A DNA stretch of 64,000 nt from an uncultured Clostridia bacterium. GTDB lineage: Bacteria; Bacillota; Clostridia; TANB77; CAG-508. The notes under the pieces were generated by a model. That model made no database searches, was not told the origin of the DNA, and saw only the letters and a list, made by a program, of their open reading frames with translations. Shown here in pieces: positions 32,811 through 43,065 of the stretch (position 1 is the first letter of the stretch; each line of letters begins with the position of its first letter). Where the stretch lies: NCBI GenBank assembly GCA_934120135.1, contig CAKOTK010000002.1, forward strand, positions 139,466-203,465, in the 5' to 3' direction. The translations under genes were made by a program, and so were the position numbers.

Positions 32811-34123
32811 AGAAAGAATTAGTTTACAAGAAATGATTGGAAAAGGATATGCAACACTTTGGAACTTTAAAGGCGATGAAGCTATAATAATGGGCTCAAA
32901 AGGTAGCAAAAAATCAAAAACTATAGCTTTAAGGTGGATGAAACTTTTAAAACAATATCCTAGAGCTTGTTTACTAGCAATGAGAGATACAGCACTTACT
33001 ATAAAAGATAGTGTATATGCAGATTTAGTTTGGGCAGCTAAAAAAATAAAAGTTTATGCCGAATGGAAATTTACAACAAATCCATTGTTAGCGGTAAACA
33101 AATATACGGGGCAAAAGATATTTTTTAGAGGATTAGACGACTGGGAAAAGTTAGCATCAATAACAATAGATGACCCTAATCTAGTTTTATGTTGGCGGTT
33201 GGTTCGAGGAAGCCTTTGAAATAGATAAAAAAGATACATATGATAAAGTAAAGATGTCTATAAGGGGTAAAATGCCAGAAGGATATTTCAATCAAACTGT
33301 GGCAAGTTTCAACCCTTGGAATGAACAGCATTTTATTGTAAAAGAATTAACAAGCAAATTAACACCGAACGAACAAATACTAATAGAAAAAGGCAAACAA
33401 GAACTAATAATTGAAGATGAGCAAGAATTTGAATATCAAGGCAAAATGGTAAAAGAAAAAGTAAGTCAACTATTGATGATAACAAATTATAAGCTAAATG
33501 AATTTTTGGATGTTAAAGATTATGCAAGATATGAAAAAAAGAAGAAAGAAGATTATGAAGATTACAAAACATCTGGCTTAGGAATGCCTGGTGTAAGTAA
33601 AGGTTTAATATTTAGAAATTGGCATATAGAAGATACAGAAAAATATAAAAATACATTTGAATTAATTAGAAGAGGTCTGGACTTTGGATATAGTTCAGAT
33701 CCTTCTGCTTTTTTGCAATTCAATGTAGATCTAAAAGCAAAAAGAATTGTTATTTTTGATGAATTTGGAGCTACAGAATTAACAAATGAAATGTTAGCAA
33801 ATGAATTAAAAAGAAGAATAGAACCATATGCATTAATAAAAGCTGATGCAGCAGAACCTAAAAGTATAGCAGAATTAAATAATTTAGGAATAAATGCAAT
33901 ACCAGCACAGAAAGGACCTGATAGTGTGTTACATGGAATTAAATGGCTAAAAGGGTTTGAAATAATAGTTGATCCTAAATGTAAAGGATTAATAAATGAA
34001 TTAGGATTATATAGGTGGAAAACAGATAAACAAGATAATCCATTAAATATACCAGAAGATAAAAACAATCATTATATAGATGCACTAAGATATGGTAGTG
34101 ATGATTTATATTTAAGAAATTAG
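32794..34123 (+). CDS. terL: Terminase large subunit, needs +1 shift at CGG
   Basis: 442 residues after joining. The first part has the ATPase site MGSKGSKKSKTIALRW (Walker A region) and ends near Walker B. Reading DDPNLVLCW then meets CGG 33196-33198. C+GGT restores GWFEEAFEI, the expected aromatic/acidic continuation; unshifted translation stops after 7 codons at 33219. The C-terminal nuclease domain has GLDFGYSSDPSAFLQF and HYIDALRYG with the catalytic Asp residues. Packaging motor; essential for any lytic cycle. Confidence 0.93.
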
Positions 34124-34134
34124 GAGGCAGTTAG

Positions 34135-35652
34135 ATGGCGATAGAAAGCAAAATAATAAAAGAACTAATAACTCAATTTAATATGTCAGATGTAAAAAAG
34201 AAAATGCTAGAAGGCGAAAGGTACTTTAGAGATAAAAATGATATATTAAAAAAAGATTTAAAAAGTTATACAGTTTTTGATCAAAAAACAGGAAACAAAA
34301 AGAAAATTGTTAATGAAAATAAATCAGACGAACATATACCTCATGGTTTCTATTGGAAGCAAGTAAATCAAAAGAAAACTTATGTGTGTGGAAAGCCAAT
34401 AACAATATCATATAATATTCCAGTTGACGGCGAAAAAGAAGATACGCCTAAAAAAGCTGAAAGAAAAATAACTAACATGGTATGGAATACTTTAGGAGTT
34501 AATTTTGAAAAACTTATAAAAAACAGACTAAAAGAAGCAAGTAATAAGGGACGAGCATGGCTACATCCTAATTATAGAAACGGGAAATTAGTATTTGAAA
34601 AGTATCCGTCAGAAGAATGCATACCTATTTATGACAACGAAACACAGACATATTTGACGGCTTTTTTGCATTTTTATACAATACAAGATTTAACAGGAGA
34701 CAAACTAGAAGATAGAACATATGTTGAATATTGGGATGAAAAAGAAGTAAGATATTTTATTGAAACTAAAGTTGGAGATACAACAGTATATTTAGAGGAT
34801 GTTACTAGAGAAAGGCCAGAATGTCATTGGTACAGAGAAATATATGATAATGCTCTAAACAATCTAAAAGGAATAGAAAAACACAGTTGGGGTAAAGTAC
34901 CATTCATTGAAATAGAGAACAATGAAGAAAAAATGACAGATTTAGAACCAATAAAACCACTAATAGATGCATATGATTTAATAAATAGTAATTTTGTAAA
35001 TACAGTAGAAGATTTAAAAGAAATTATATGGCTTATTAATGGATATGGGGCAGAGGATTTACTTGCACTAATAGAGAACTTAAAAGTTAATGGAGTAGCA
35101 AGAACAAATGATACTGCGGGGAAGATAGATGCAAAACTATTGCCAATACCATATGAGGCGAGACAAGCATTGTTAAAAGGATTAAAGGAGCTCATATATG
35201 AATTTGGTAGAGCAGTAGATACAAGTAATAAAGATTTAATAGGGCAAGCTCCAAGTGGCGTTTCGTTAGAGTTTTTGTATACAGACCTAGACATGAAAGC
35301 AGATGACAGTATAGGTGGACTCACAAGTGCTATATATGAAATTTTATGGTATGTATTGCAAGATTTAAAAATGCAAAACAAGATACCACAAGAAATAAAT
35401 GAGTTTGATTTCAAAATTGAATTTAATAAATCGAGAATATTTAATGAAAATGAAAAAATAAATACATTAAATAGTGACAATATATTAAGCACTAGATCAA
35501 AGCTTGAAAAACACCCTCTTTGTGATGACGTAGAAATAGAACTACAAAGATTAAAAGAAGAGCAAGAAGAAAAAATGAAAATGCAACAAGAAATATTTAA
35601 TAATGCAGGAGGATTTGAAGATAATCATAGTAATAAAGGTAATCAAGAATAG
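34135..35652 (+). CDS. Portal protein (SPP1 gp6-like)
   Basis: 505 residues. GERYFRDKNDILKK, KTYVCGKPITISY, GRAWLHPNYRNGKL and DLDMKADDSIGGL follow the SPP1-type portal family. Forms the dodecameric packaging vertex. AGGAGG upstream, 11 bp after terL. No CGG in frame. Confidence 0.92.
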   Translation: MAIESKIIKELITQFNMSDVKKKMLEGERYFRDKNDILKKDLKSYTVFDQKTGNKKKIVNENKSDEHIPHGFYWKQVNQKKTYVCGKPITISYNIPVDGEKEDTPKKAERKITNMVWNTLGVNFEKLIKNRLKEASNKGRAWLHPNYRNGKLVFEKYPSEECIPIYDNETQTYLTAFLHFYTIQDLTGDKLEDRTYVEYWDEKEVRYFIETKVGDTTVYLEDVTRERPECHWYREIYDNALNNLKGIEKHSWGKVPFIEIENNEEKMTDLEPIKPLIDAYDLINSNFVNTVEDLKEIIWLINGYGAEDLLALIENLKVNGVARTNDTAGKIDAKLLPIPYEARQALLKGLKELIYEFGRAVDTSNKDLIGQAPSGVSLEFLYTDLDMKADDSIGGLTSAIYEILWYVLQDLKMQNKIPQEINEFDFKIEFNKSRIFNENEKINTLNSDNILSTRSKLEKHPLCDDVEIELQRLKEEQEEKMKMQQEIFNNAGGFEDNHSNKGNQE

Positions 35653-35662
35653 AGGTGATTAA

Positions 35663-37298
35663 ATGGCTAGAAAACCTCTAGACTATTGGGAAAAAAGACA
35701 AACAGAATTAATGAAAAGACTAGAAAAAGGTACAGAAAATACTATAAAGGGTCTAATAAGGTCATATGATCAAGCTACTAAGAATATAAATAAAGAAATT
35801 AGTAGAATATATAAAAATTATAGCAAATCGGATATACTTGATAAAAAAGTCCTAAATCAGTTATTAAACAAAAAAGAAACAGATACATACAGGAGAAACT
35901 TATTAACTACAATAAATAATAATATAAAAAATGAAAATATTAAGCAGAAGATGTTATTAAAATACAATTCATCTGCTTATTCTTTTCGTATATCAAGATA
36001 TGAACAATTGCAAGAAAGTATTGATTTAGAATTAAAAAAATTAGCAGATGTAGAACAACAAATAACAGAAATAAGATATGTAGATACAATAAAAGAAGGA
36101 TATTATCATAATATATATAATGTTCAAAAAAATACTGGATTAGGATTTAATTTTTCACAAATAGATAATAAAACAATAAATTTATTATTAAATGAAAAAT
36201 GGACTGATAATGCGAATTTTTCTCAAAGAATATGGAAAAATAGCGAAAAATTAGGTAATTATTTAAAAACACAATTAACTGCCGACACAATGTCAGGAAA
36301 AACAATACAAAAAATAGCTTCTGAATTATCTGGTTATATGAATGTTGGTTTATACAATGCTACTACATTGGTAAGAACAGAAGTAAATCATTTTGCAAAT
36401 GAAGCGGAAATGTTATCTTATGAAGAATTAGATATAGAAAAATATAGATTTATAGCAACTTTAGATAATGTGACTTGTAAACATTGTGCAGAGTTAGACA
36501 ATAAAGTATTTAATTTAAAAGATAGACAGCCACGGTAAAAATTATCCACCTATACACCCAAACGACCGTTGTACAACAGTTGCAGTATTTGATGATGAAG
36601 TAACAGAAGGATTGCAAAGAAGAGCAAAAGATGAAAATGGAAATGCTATATTTGTACCACAAGATATGGACTATCAGCAATGGTATGATAAATATATAGA
36701 TAAAGATGAAGGAATATTACAAAGGATATTTAATAAAGATGGAAGAATAGATTATAAAGATATTACTAAACAAAAAGATAATATAATAAACATAGCATTT
36801 AAAAATGAAAATATAAAAAATATTGCTTTAAATACCAACATTAAGTTAATAAAATTAGGTGGGGATAAGGCATATCATAGAAATGGAAATATAGTTTTAA
36901 AAACAAATTATAATAATCATACAGTAAGACATGAAGTAGCTCATGCGATAGATTATAATAATAAATGGTTATCATCAAATAATAGATTTAAAGATGCTAT
37001 ACAGAAAGACCAAAATATAATTTCTCAAAATAAAGAATTATATAAAAATATTATTAAAAATAATAGAAATTGTATAGAGCTAAGTGATATAATGAGTGGA
37101 ATGACACATAATGAAATAAGTGGCAGATATAAACATGATAACAAGTATTGGAAAAAGAAAAATAAACTTGAAAGAGAAATATTTGCTCAAATGTTTACAA
37201 CGGCAGGAAATGATGATTTAAAACAACTAGAAATATTTCAAAAATATTTTCCTAATACTTTTAAAGAGTTTGATAATTTAATAAGGAGGTTATTATAA
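35663..37298 (+). CDS. MuF/gp7 minor head protein with C-terminal HExxH peptidase domain, needs +1 shift
   Basis: 544 residues if joined. The first 290 end CKHCAELDNKVFNLKDRQP. CGG 36533-36535 is followed directly by a TAA in zero phase (CGG TAA). C+GGT restores GKNYPPIHPNDRCTT, the classic MuF motif (DRCxT after HP). Beyond residue 305 a separate domain contains TVRHEVAHAIDY (HExxH zinc site) and REIFAQMFTTAG, a plausible metallopeptidase-like toxin or processing domain fused to the MuF module. GAGGTG upstream. Confidence 0.88.
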
Positions 37299-37492
37299 TG
37301 TTTGTTGAACTTATAGATGAAGAATTAGAACAAAAATTAGATGAATATGAAGCTATATTCCCAGAGGGATTTCCTTTAATGCAGTTTGACGGAACAAGAC
37401 AAGAGTTAATAGAAGAAATAGATAAATGTATTAAAACAAAAAAAGAATATGATACAAGTTTTTGGGATGAAAATTCAGATATTGAAACTTAA
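37298..37492 (+). CDS. Small acidic phage protein
   Basis: 64 residues, very acidic (LIDEELEQKLDEYEAIFP). ATG overlaps the MuF stop by one base, with AAGGAGG inside the end of that gene. Possible immunity or accessory partner of the HExxH domain by position only. A 10-codon ORF at 37504-37536 with its own AGGAGG follows; too short to judge. Confidence 0.6.
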   Translation: MFVELIDEELEQKLDEYEAIFPEGFPLMQFDGTRQELIEEIDKCIKTKKEYDTSFWDENSDIET

Positions 37493-37576
37493 AAGGAGGA
37501 AATATGAAAGAAGGAATAAAGCAAAAGAACTGGTAAGTAAATTGAATTAGTTATTAATATTTTAAAATTATAAATC

Positions 37577-37601
37577 AAGAGCTAGAAATAGCTCTTATTT
37601 T
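37577..37601 (+). terminator. Intrinsic terminator / tetraloop stem
   Basis: AAGAGCTA-GAAA-TAGCTCTT, then ATTTTTA. Lies in the 190-bp gap before the scaffold gene; the rest of the gap is AT-rich with a small CTGG/CCAG hairpin at 37681. Confidence 0.7.
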
Positions 37602-37724
37602 TATGCCCTAGATATGGCTTTAAACTGTCTATTTTTATTACTCATTTGCTTGTGAGAATAAACAAAAAGCAACTTTTCGTACTGGTAGCACCAGAATAAA
37701 AAAGCTAGAAAGGTAGGACCAATT

Positions 37725-38318
37725 ATGGAATGGTTAAAAGAATTATTAAAAAATGCAGGAGTAGAAAATGTAGATGAATTAGAAGGAAAGATATCTAAAG
37801 AATTACCAAAATATTTTAAACCTGCAAAAGAGTTTAACGAAATTAATGAAGAATTGAAAGTAGTTAAAGGAGAAAAGAAAACATTAGAGGATGACAAAAA
37901 GAAAGTTGAGGATGAGTATAACAACTTTAAAAAGGGCTCAATTAGTCAAGCTGATTATGAAGCTAAGAAAAAAGAAATTGAAGATAATTCAAAGGCTGAA
38001 ATAGAAAAAGTAAGACTAGAAAGTAAAATAGATTTAGCAATAAATAATGCTAAAGCTAAAAATGTTAAATCAGTAAAAGCAAATCTTGATTTAGATAAAA
38101 TCAAACTAGATGGAGATAAACTTTTAGGATTTGACGACCAAATAGAATCATTAAAGAAAAGTGATGCATATCTATTTGAAATTGATAAAAGTGTGAATAA
38201 AGGATTAGACGATGATAATCCAAATAAAAGAAAAGAAGATGGCGGAAGTTATGATGATGACGATTTAGATAATTTGTCAGATGAAGAATTTTTCGCACTT
38301 CAAGAAAAAAATAAATAA
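37725..38318 (+). CDS. Phage scaffolding protein
   Basis: 197 residues, highly charged helical coiled coil (EGEKKTLEDD-like heptads; KAEIEKVRLESKIDLAINNA). An N-terminal KELLKNAGVENVDELEGKI segment is typical of minor structural GP20/scaffold proteins. It directly precedes the coat gene. It would guide prohead assembly and be lost from mature capsids. Confidence 0.85.
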   Translation: MEWLKELLKNAGVENVDELEGKISKELPKYFKPAKEFNEINEELKVVKGEKKTLEDDKKKVEDEYNNFKKGSISQADYEAKKKEIEDNSKAEIEKVRLESKIDLAINNAKAKNVKSVKANLDLDKIKLDGDKLLGFDDQIESLKKSDAYLFEIDKSVNKGLDDDNPNKRKEDGGSYDDDDLDNLSDEEFFALQEKNK

Positions 38319-38335
38319 GAAAGAAGGAATTAATT

Positions 38336-39454
38336 ATGCCAAACAAATTATTAACATGTCAAAGAATAGCAAGAGAAGCATTACCAATGCTAGTAAATAA
38401 CTTAGTAGTACCTGAGTTATTCTATACTGATTATAGTAAAGATTTTGTAAAAGAAGGAGATACAATCCAAGTTGAAAAACCAGCTCAATTCGAAGCAAAG
38501 GATTTCAAAGATGAAGTAACAATTCAAGAAATCAATCAAAAAAGTGTTCCAGTAGTTATGGATCATATTGCAGATGTATCTGTAGAAATTACATCTAAAG
38601 AATTAACTTTAGATAGAGTAGCATTTAATGAAAAAATATTAACACCTATGATGGAGGCTATTGCAGAAAAAATCAATAAAGAAGGTCTTGAAATGTACAA
38701 AAATGTTTATAAAACATTAGGTACAGCAGGAACAACACCTTCAACAATAGAAGTGATGGCAAATGCTAGAGGGTTATTAAATAAAGCTAAATCTCCAATG
38801 GGAAATAGATATGCTGTATGGGATCCAGACGCAGATGTAAAATTCTCTACAATAGATGCAATTTTACATGCTGAAAAATCTGGAAGTACACAAGCATTAA
38901 GAGAAGGTTCTATCGGTAGAATACAAGGATTAGAAAACTTTATGTCTCAACAAGTTGCAGTACATGAAGCTGGAACATTTACAAAAGTTACAACACCAAA
39001 AGCAAATGCAAAAGCAAATAAAGGAAGTGACACAATAGTTCTTAAAGGTGGGGCTGCTTCTGAAACATTAGTTAAAGGAGATTTATTAATAGTAGATGGA
39101 CAACAATATGTTGTAATGGAAGATGCAACAGCAGATACTGGTGTAATAACTGCAAAAGTATATCCATCAGTTGTAAAAGAAATTGCAGCAGATACAGAGG
39201 TAACATTTATAGATAAAACCTCTGGTGGCCATGTTGCTAACTTAGTATTCAACAAATTAGCATTTGCTTTCGTATCAAGAGCGTTAGCATTACCAGTTGA
39301 TGGTAGGGACTCTTATGTAATTTCTTATAAAGGATTAAACTTAAGAGTTGTTTACGGATATGATATGAAAACAAAGAAAAATATGCTATCTATTGATACT
39401 ATTTATGGATTTGCACCATTATATCCATCATTAGCAGCAGTAGTACTAGGATAA
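38336..39454 (+). CDS. Major capsid protein (P22 coat-like)
   Basis: 372 residues. AREALPMLVNNLVVPELFYT and the FVKEGDTIQVEKP, VPVVMDHIADVSVEITSKEL sequence match the P22 coat protein 5 family with the HK97 fold. AAGAAGGAATT upstream. Codon use is the most optimised of the late genes and it has no in-frame CGG. Confidence 0.93.
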   Translation: MPNKLLTCQRIAREALPMLVNNLVVPELFYTDYSKDFVKEGDTIQVEKPAQFEAKDFKDEVTIQEINQKSVPVVMDHIADVSVEITSKELTLDRVAFNEKILTPMMEAIAEKINKEGLEMYKNVYKTLGTAGTTPSTIEVMANARGLLNKAKSPMGNRYAVWDPDADVKFSTIDAILHAEKSGSTQALREGSIGRIQGLENFMSQQVAVHEAGTFTKVTTPKANAKANKGSDTIVLKGGAASETLVKGDLLIVDGQQYVVMEDATADTGVITAKVYPSVVKEIAADTEVTFIDKTSGGHVANLVFNKLAFAFVSRALALPVDGRDSYVISYKGLNLRVVYGYDMKTKKNMLSIDTIYGFAPLYPSLAAVVLG

Positions 39455-39457
39455 TAA

Positions 39458-39477
39458 AAGGCAGAGAAATCTGCCTT
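39458..39477 (+). terminator. Stem-loop after the coat gene
   Basis: AAGGCAGA-GAAA-TCTGCCTT, then AATTAATTT. A GNRA-capped 8-bp stem; weak T-run, so perhaps partial termination or transcript stabilisation after the abundant coat mRNA. Confidence 0.6.
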
Positions 39478-39503
39478 AATTAATTTATTAGGAGGAATGG
39501 AAA

Positions 39504-39740
39504 ATGAAATGTCCAATATGTGGAAAAGAGTTCTCAGAACCAGTATTACCTTTACATATTGCAAGATGTGAAAAAGGTAAAAAAATAGAAGAAAACAAAC
39601 CTAAAAAGATTGAGCAAATGAATAAAGAGGAACTATTAGCTAAAGCAAAAGAATTAGAAATAGTAATTGAAAAAGTAGAAGAAACAACAAAAGCTCAAAT
39701 AATAGAAATGATTAAAGAAAAAGAAACACCACAAGAGTAG
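39504..39740 (+). CDS. Zinc-finger plus HeH/SAP-like small phage protein
   Basis: 78 residues. MKCPICGKEFSEPVLPLHIA and RC give a CxxC-H-C zinc finger; MNKEELLAKAKELEI forms an HeH/SAP-like helical motif. Common between coat and connector genes in Clostridia phages; role unknown. AGGAGGAATGG upstream. Confidence 0.75.
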   Translation: MKCPICGKEFSEPVLPLHIARCEKGKKIEENKPKKIEQMNKEELLAKAKELEIVIEKVEETTKAQIIEMIKEKETPQE

Positions 39741-39748
39741 GTGATTTT

Positions 39749-40099
39749 ATGAAACTATTAGATATAGTAAAAGAAAGACTTGACATTGAAAATGAAAAGC
39801 AAGATAAAAAAATACAAGGTTATATTGATGATATTACTAATAAAATAAAATCTAATTGTAATAGAATAGATTTGCCACAAGAATTAGAGTATTTAGTTAT
39901 TAGATATGCTATGAATTGTGTTGTATTTTATAAAAATGGATATGGTGAAGGAAAACAAGTTGTATCTTCTATGACAGATGTTAATCAGTCAGTATCATTT
40001 AAAGATGTTGGAGCAGTTACAGCAGATGATGTAAATATGGATAAATACATAGAAAAAAACAAAGATGAAATCTCTATGTATGCTTATATGAGGTGGTAA
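39749..40099 (+). CDS. Head-tail connector (gp6/gp15-like)
   Basis: 116 residues, mostly helical: KERLDIENEKQDKKIQGYID and LEYLVIRYAMNCVVFYKN. The position right after the coat gene and the helix pattern fit the Phage_connect_1 adaptor family that sits below the portal. GAGTAGGTGATTTT upstream. Confidence 0.78.
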   Translation: MKLLDIVKERLDIENEKQDKKIQGYIDDITNKIKSNCNRIDLPQELEYLVIRYAMNCVVFYKNGYGEGKQVVSSMTDVNQSVSFKDVGAVTADDVNMDKYIEKNKDEISMYAYMRW

Positions 40100-40101
40100 T
40101 T

Positions 40102-40446
40102 ATGCAAATACCTGAAATATTTAAACAAGCAATAGCTGATACATTCTACGATAAAGATATAGAAATATGGACATCTGGAACGATAAAAGATGATGAGGGA
40201 TGTGTTATTGGAAATGGAAAACTAGAAAAGATAGATAGTTTTAAAGGTAATTTTCAATTTTCTACAAGGGAGTATATTCAACAAGAGTATGGCAAAGAAA
40301 TAGAAGCTAATGCAATAGTTACTTGTAACGAAACAAAAGCCGAAATAGGCAATATTCTTGTATATGACAATAAAGAATATACCATAAAAAGTTTGGTGCC
40401 TTCTGACAGCCATATAACGCTTTTAGTGGGTGATAACAATGGCTAG
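40102..40446 (+). CDS. Head-closure / stopper protein
   Basis: 114 residues from ATG 40102 (GGTGG upstream). Beta-rich: DKDIEIWTSGTIKDDEGC, IGNILVYDNKEYTIKSLVPS. Order and length fit the SPP1 gp16-like head-closure family. Overlaps the next gene by 8 bp. Confidence 0.7.
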   Translation: MQIPEIFKQAIADTFYDKDIEIWTSGTIKDDEGCVIGNGKLEKIDSFKGNFQFSTREYIQQEYGKEIEANAIVTCNETKAEIGNILVYDNKEYTIKSLVPSDSHITLLVGDNNG

Positions 40447-40877
40447 TATAGAAGGATTAGATGAATTACTTGCAACTCTATCTGGATTAGGTGGAAATGC
40501 AAAAGAAAGTTGCAGAAAAGGACTTGAAAGAGGAGCAAAGAAGATACAAAAAGATGCTAAATATTTAGCACCTGTAAAAACAGGACATCTTCGTAACTCA
40601 ATAAAGACTAAATCACAAACAATACAAGATGGAGCAGAAGCACAAGTATTTTCAAATCTTGAATATGCACCATATGTTGAGTTTGGAACAGGTCAAAGAG
40701 GAACTGAAAGCAATATAGATAGACCAGAACGGAATATCTTATAAGGCTGACTGGAAAGGCATGAGTCCAAGACCATTCTTAACACCTGCATACTTGCACG
40801 CAAAGAATACAGGTGAAGTAGAACAAGAAGTAATTAAATCAATACAGCAAGATATAAGAAAGTTAGGTGGTAAATAA
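40439..40877 (+). CDS. HK97 gp10-like tail/neck protein, needs +1 shift at CGG
   Basis: 145 residues after joining. The segment KDAKYLAPVKTGHLRNSI and EYAPYVEFGTGQRG are HK97 gp10 hallmarks. After RPE, CGG 40730-40732 in zero frame leads to a stop in four codons. C+GGA restores GISYKADWKGMSPRPFLTPA, the conserved C-terminal half, ending at the TAA 40875. ATG 40439 follows GGGTGAT. Confidence 0.88.
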
Positions 40878-41230
40878 TGAAAAATTTAAAGCCACAAATA
40901 TTAAAAAAATTAGAAGAAATCTCCGATGTAGAGGTTTCTTATTTTTATCCACAAAAGTGGAGTGAATTAGATAAAAAATCTGCTATTTCTTATTATGAAA
41001 TGGACAATTCAATGTCTAGTAAAGCAGATGATGAAGAATATAGCAGTAATATTTCTATTCAAGTAGACATTTGGGCTAAAAGTTCAAGTAAATGTTCTAA
41101 ATTAGCTATTGAAGTAAATGAAAAAATGGAAGATTTAGAGTTTGAAAGAACATTAGCAATGGATTTATTTGAACAGGAAACAAAAATATATCACAAAACA
41201 ATGCGTTTTGAAAAAGAAGAAATTTTATAA
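40877..41230 (+). CDS. Tail completion protein (gp12/gp17-like)
   Basis: 117 residues. VSYFYPQKWSELDKKSAISY and SIQVDIWAKSSSKCSKLAIE follow the tail-terminator family of siphophages. ATG overlaps the preceding TAA by one base. Expected at the head-proximal end of the tail tube. Confidence 0.75.
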   Translation: MKNLKPQILKKLEEISDVEVSYFYPQKWSELDKKSAISYYEMDNSMSSKADDEEYSSNISIQVDIWAKSSSKCSKLAIEVNEKMEDLEFERTLAMDLFEQETKIYHKTMRFEKEEIL

Positions 41231-41245
41231 AAGGAGGGCTTAATT

Positions 41246-41836
41246 ATGCCAAAAAAAGCATTAAGAGGATTAAGTGGAATTAAAGTATTTGAATTATTAG
41301 AGAATACAGAAACAAATTATAAAGTGGGAGAAGCTGTAAATATACCTTATGCACAAAAATTAACAAGAGATATTCAAACATCAAATGATCCAATATATGC
41401 AGATGATGAGATATATGATGATGAAGAAATATTTGATGGAGAAAATTTTGAATTGGAAATTCCAGAAGCAGATTTAGAATTAATGTCTATTTTCGAAGGT
41501 GGAAATTACGATGAAGAATCAAAAGAATATTCTTGGGGACCAGACAATCAAAGTAAGGATTATGCAATGACATTTAAAGCTAAAAGAAAAGACGGAAACT
41601 ATAGAATGTTTAGATATTATAGAGCTAAATTTAAGAAAGTAAAGCAAGATTTACAAACACAAGACAATGGAACACAAGTTGCTACATTAACAATAAGTGG
41701 AACATTTTATAAAAGAGCTTTATTATCTGACCCTAAAGTTAGAGTATATAAAGATAGTACAAGTTCAACTGATTTAACTTGGCTAGATACAGTACCTACT
41801 ATACCAACACCACAACCATCAGAAGGCCAAGGATAA
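41246..41836 (+). CDS. Major tail tube protein
   Basis: 196 residues. ALRGLSGIKVFELLENTE and YNDDEEIFDG-like acidic loop, then YAMTFKAKRKDGNYRMFRYY and a Ser/Thr/Pro-rich tail. Position and length fit the phi13-type major tail protein. AAAGGAGG upstream. Confidence 0.85.
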   Translation: MPKKALRGLSGIKVFELLENTETNYKVGEAVNIPYAQKLTRDIQTSNDPIYADDEIYDDEEIFDGENFELEIPEADLELMSIFEGGNYDEESKEYSWGPDNQSKDYAMTFKAKRKDGNYRMFRYYRAKFKKVKQDLQTQDNGTQVATLTISGTFYKRALLSDPKVRVYKDSTSSTDLTWLDTVPTIPTPQPSEGQG

Positions 41837-41887
41837 GACGGAGAGTAGAAATACTCTCCTGAAACTTTTATTAGGAGGAAAAAATAA

Positions 41888-42456
41888 ATGACAAAAAGTA
41901 ATGAAACAAAGAGTTTACCAAAAGTAAAAAGAATACATGGTGTAGAGATTGAAAAAAAGCCTTGTGGCAAATATTTTGAAGCTCTACAGACTTTAAAGGA
42001 TTTGCCAGAAGACTTTATAAAAGAGTTGTCTGACAATGGACAAGATTTCAAATTATCAGAAATGTTTACAATGGAAAATATAATGAATTTAGTAATGAAA
42101 TTATTAATTATATTACCAAACTTTACATTTAATTTCTTATCTAAATTAATGGAAATAGATAGAAATGTATTAGAAAATCAGCTTACACCAAAGGAATTAC
42201 TAGATGTTATACAAGAGTTTTGGAAAGTGAATGAACTAGAAAGTTTTTTCGACAAAATGAAGCCAATATTGAGCAAGATTACAACTCTAATTGGCTTCAA
42301 AGAACAATTGCAATCTGCATCAAAATAGGAATAAGTAAAAGAGAATTTTTAGAAGACTATTATCCGGATGAAATCCCAATTATCATGCAAGAATATGCAG
42401 AATTAAACAAAGTAAGCAATAGTGATGAAGAAGAAGTAGAAGCAGAAGACTTTTAA
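41888..42456 (+). CDS. Tail assembly chaperones gpG and gpGT (programmed -1 shift)
   Basis: gpG is the zero-frame product to 42328 (146 residues). gpGT switches to the -1 frame at T-TTT-TTC (42244-42250) and ends at the TAA at 42454, giving about 189 residues. The downstream frame reads IGISKREFLEDYYPDEIPII, the normal gpT-type extension. A 9-bp stem begins 8 nt after the slippery site. Both products chaperone the tape measure protein, which is encoded after the inserted gene at 42525. TAGGAGG upstream. Confidence 0.9.
42244..42298 (+). promoter_or_regulatory. -1 programmed frameshift signal
   Basis: Slippery heptamer T TTT TTC in frame, 8-nt spacer, then GAAGCCAAT (42259-42267) pairing perfectly with ATTGGCTTC (42290-42298), 22-nt loop. 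This is the textbook organisation of bacterial and phage -1 frameshift elements. Confidence 0.88.
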
Positions 42457-42524
42457 AAATTTGACCCCAAAAGATATTATTTTCAATTTATATATGTTAT
42501 ACTCTTATTAGGAGGGGATAAAAT

Positions 42525-43058
42525 ATGGAAAAAGGAAATAATGAAAAAAATACAACTGGTTGTTTGATAGTATTTTTAATAGCATTTCTATTAATATTTT
42601 TACCAATATTAATAGGAATGATAGCAAATAATATCAATACTTCAAATCAAGCTAAACATGAAATGAAATTAATAGAAGAAGGAAAAGTAAAAACACATAA
42701 TGAAGTAATAAATGAAATTGTAGAAATATTAAAAAATAGAGACGAAGAAAAGTTAGAAGAATATTTAGCAGATGATTTTATATATTATAAAAGTAAAGAA
42801 AATATAGAAAATAAATATGTAAATTACTTTTTTAATGATTTAAATGTGTTAGTTTCAAATTTTGAAATTGAAAATACACAAGATGCAATTGGGGATAATG
42901 AAGCTTATGAAATATATTGGAATGTTATAGAGAAAAATAAAGAGTATGGAATAGATAAAAATAGTAACTATTATTGTTTACAAAAGATTAGAATAATTTT
43001 GGAGAAAGTAGTTAAAGAAGAAATAACTTACGAAATTGAAAGAATAATTTTATTTTAA
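42525..43058 (+). CDS. Membrane-anchored cargo (moron) protein
   Basis: 177 residues: a short N terminus, one membrane helix (CLIVFLIAFLLIFLPILIGM, about 13-32), then a soluble acidic domain with a DUF4878-like small-fold feel (EILKNRDEEKLEEYLADDFI). It sits between tail chaperone and tape measure, has an extended -10 (TGTTATACT) and AGGAGG upstream and its own terminator downstream. That is the signature of a moron, possibly a superinfection or host-surface factor. Function unknown. Confidence 0.7.
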   Translation: MEKGNNEKNTTGCLIVFLIAFLLIFLPILIGMIANNINTSNQAKHEMKLIEEGKVKTHNEVINEIVEILKNRDEEKLEEYLADDFIYYKSKENIENKYVNYFFNDLNVLVSNFEIENTQDAIGDNEAYEIYWNVIEKNKEYGIDKNSNYYCLQKIRIILEKVVKEEITYEIERIILF

Positions 43059-43065
43059 AAGATAG

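Noticed and set aside
36612..37298. Independent gene starting at 36612 for the MuF 3' half
   Set aside because: The conserved GKNYPPIHPND motif lies upstream of that start and is contiguous in frame with it after the CGG.
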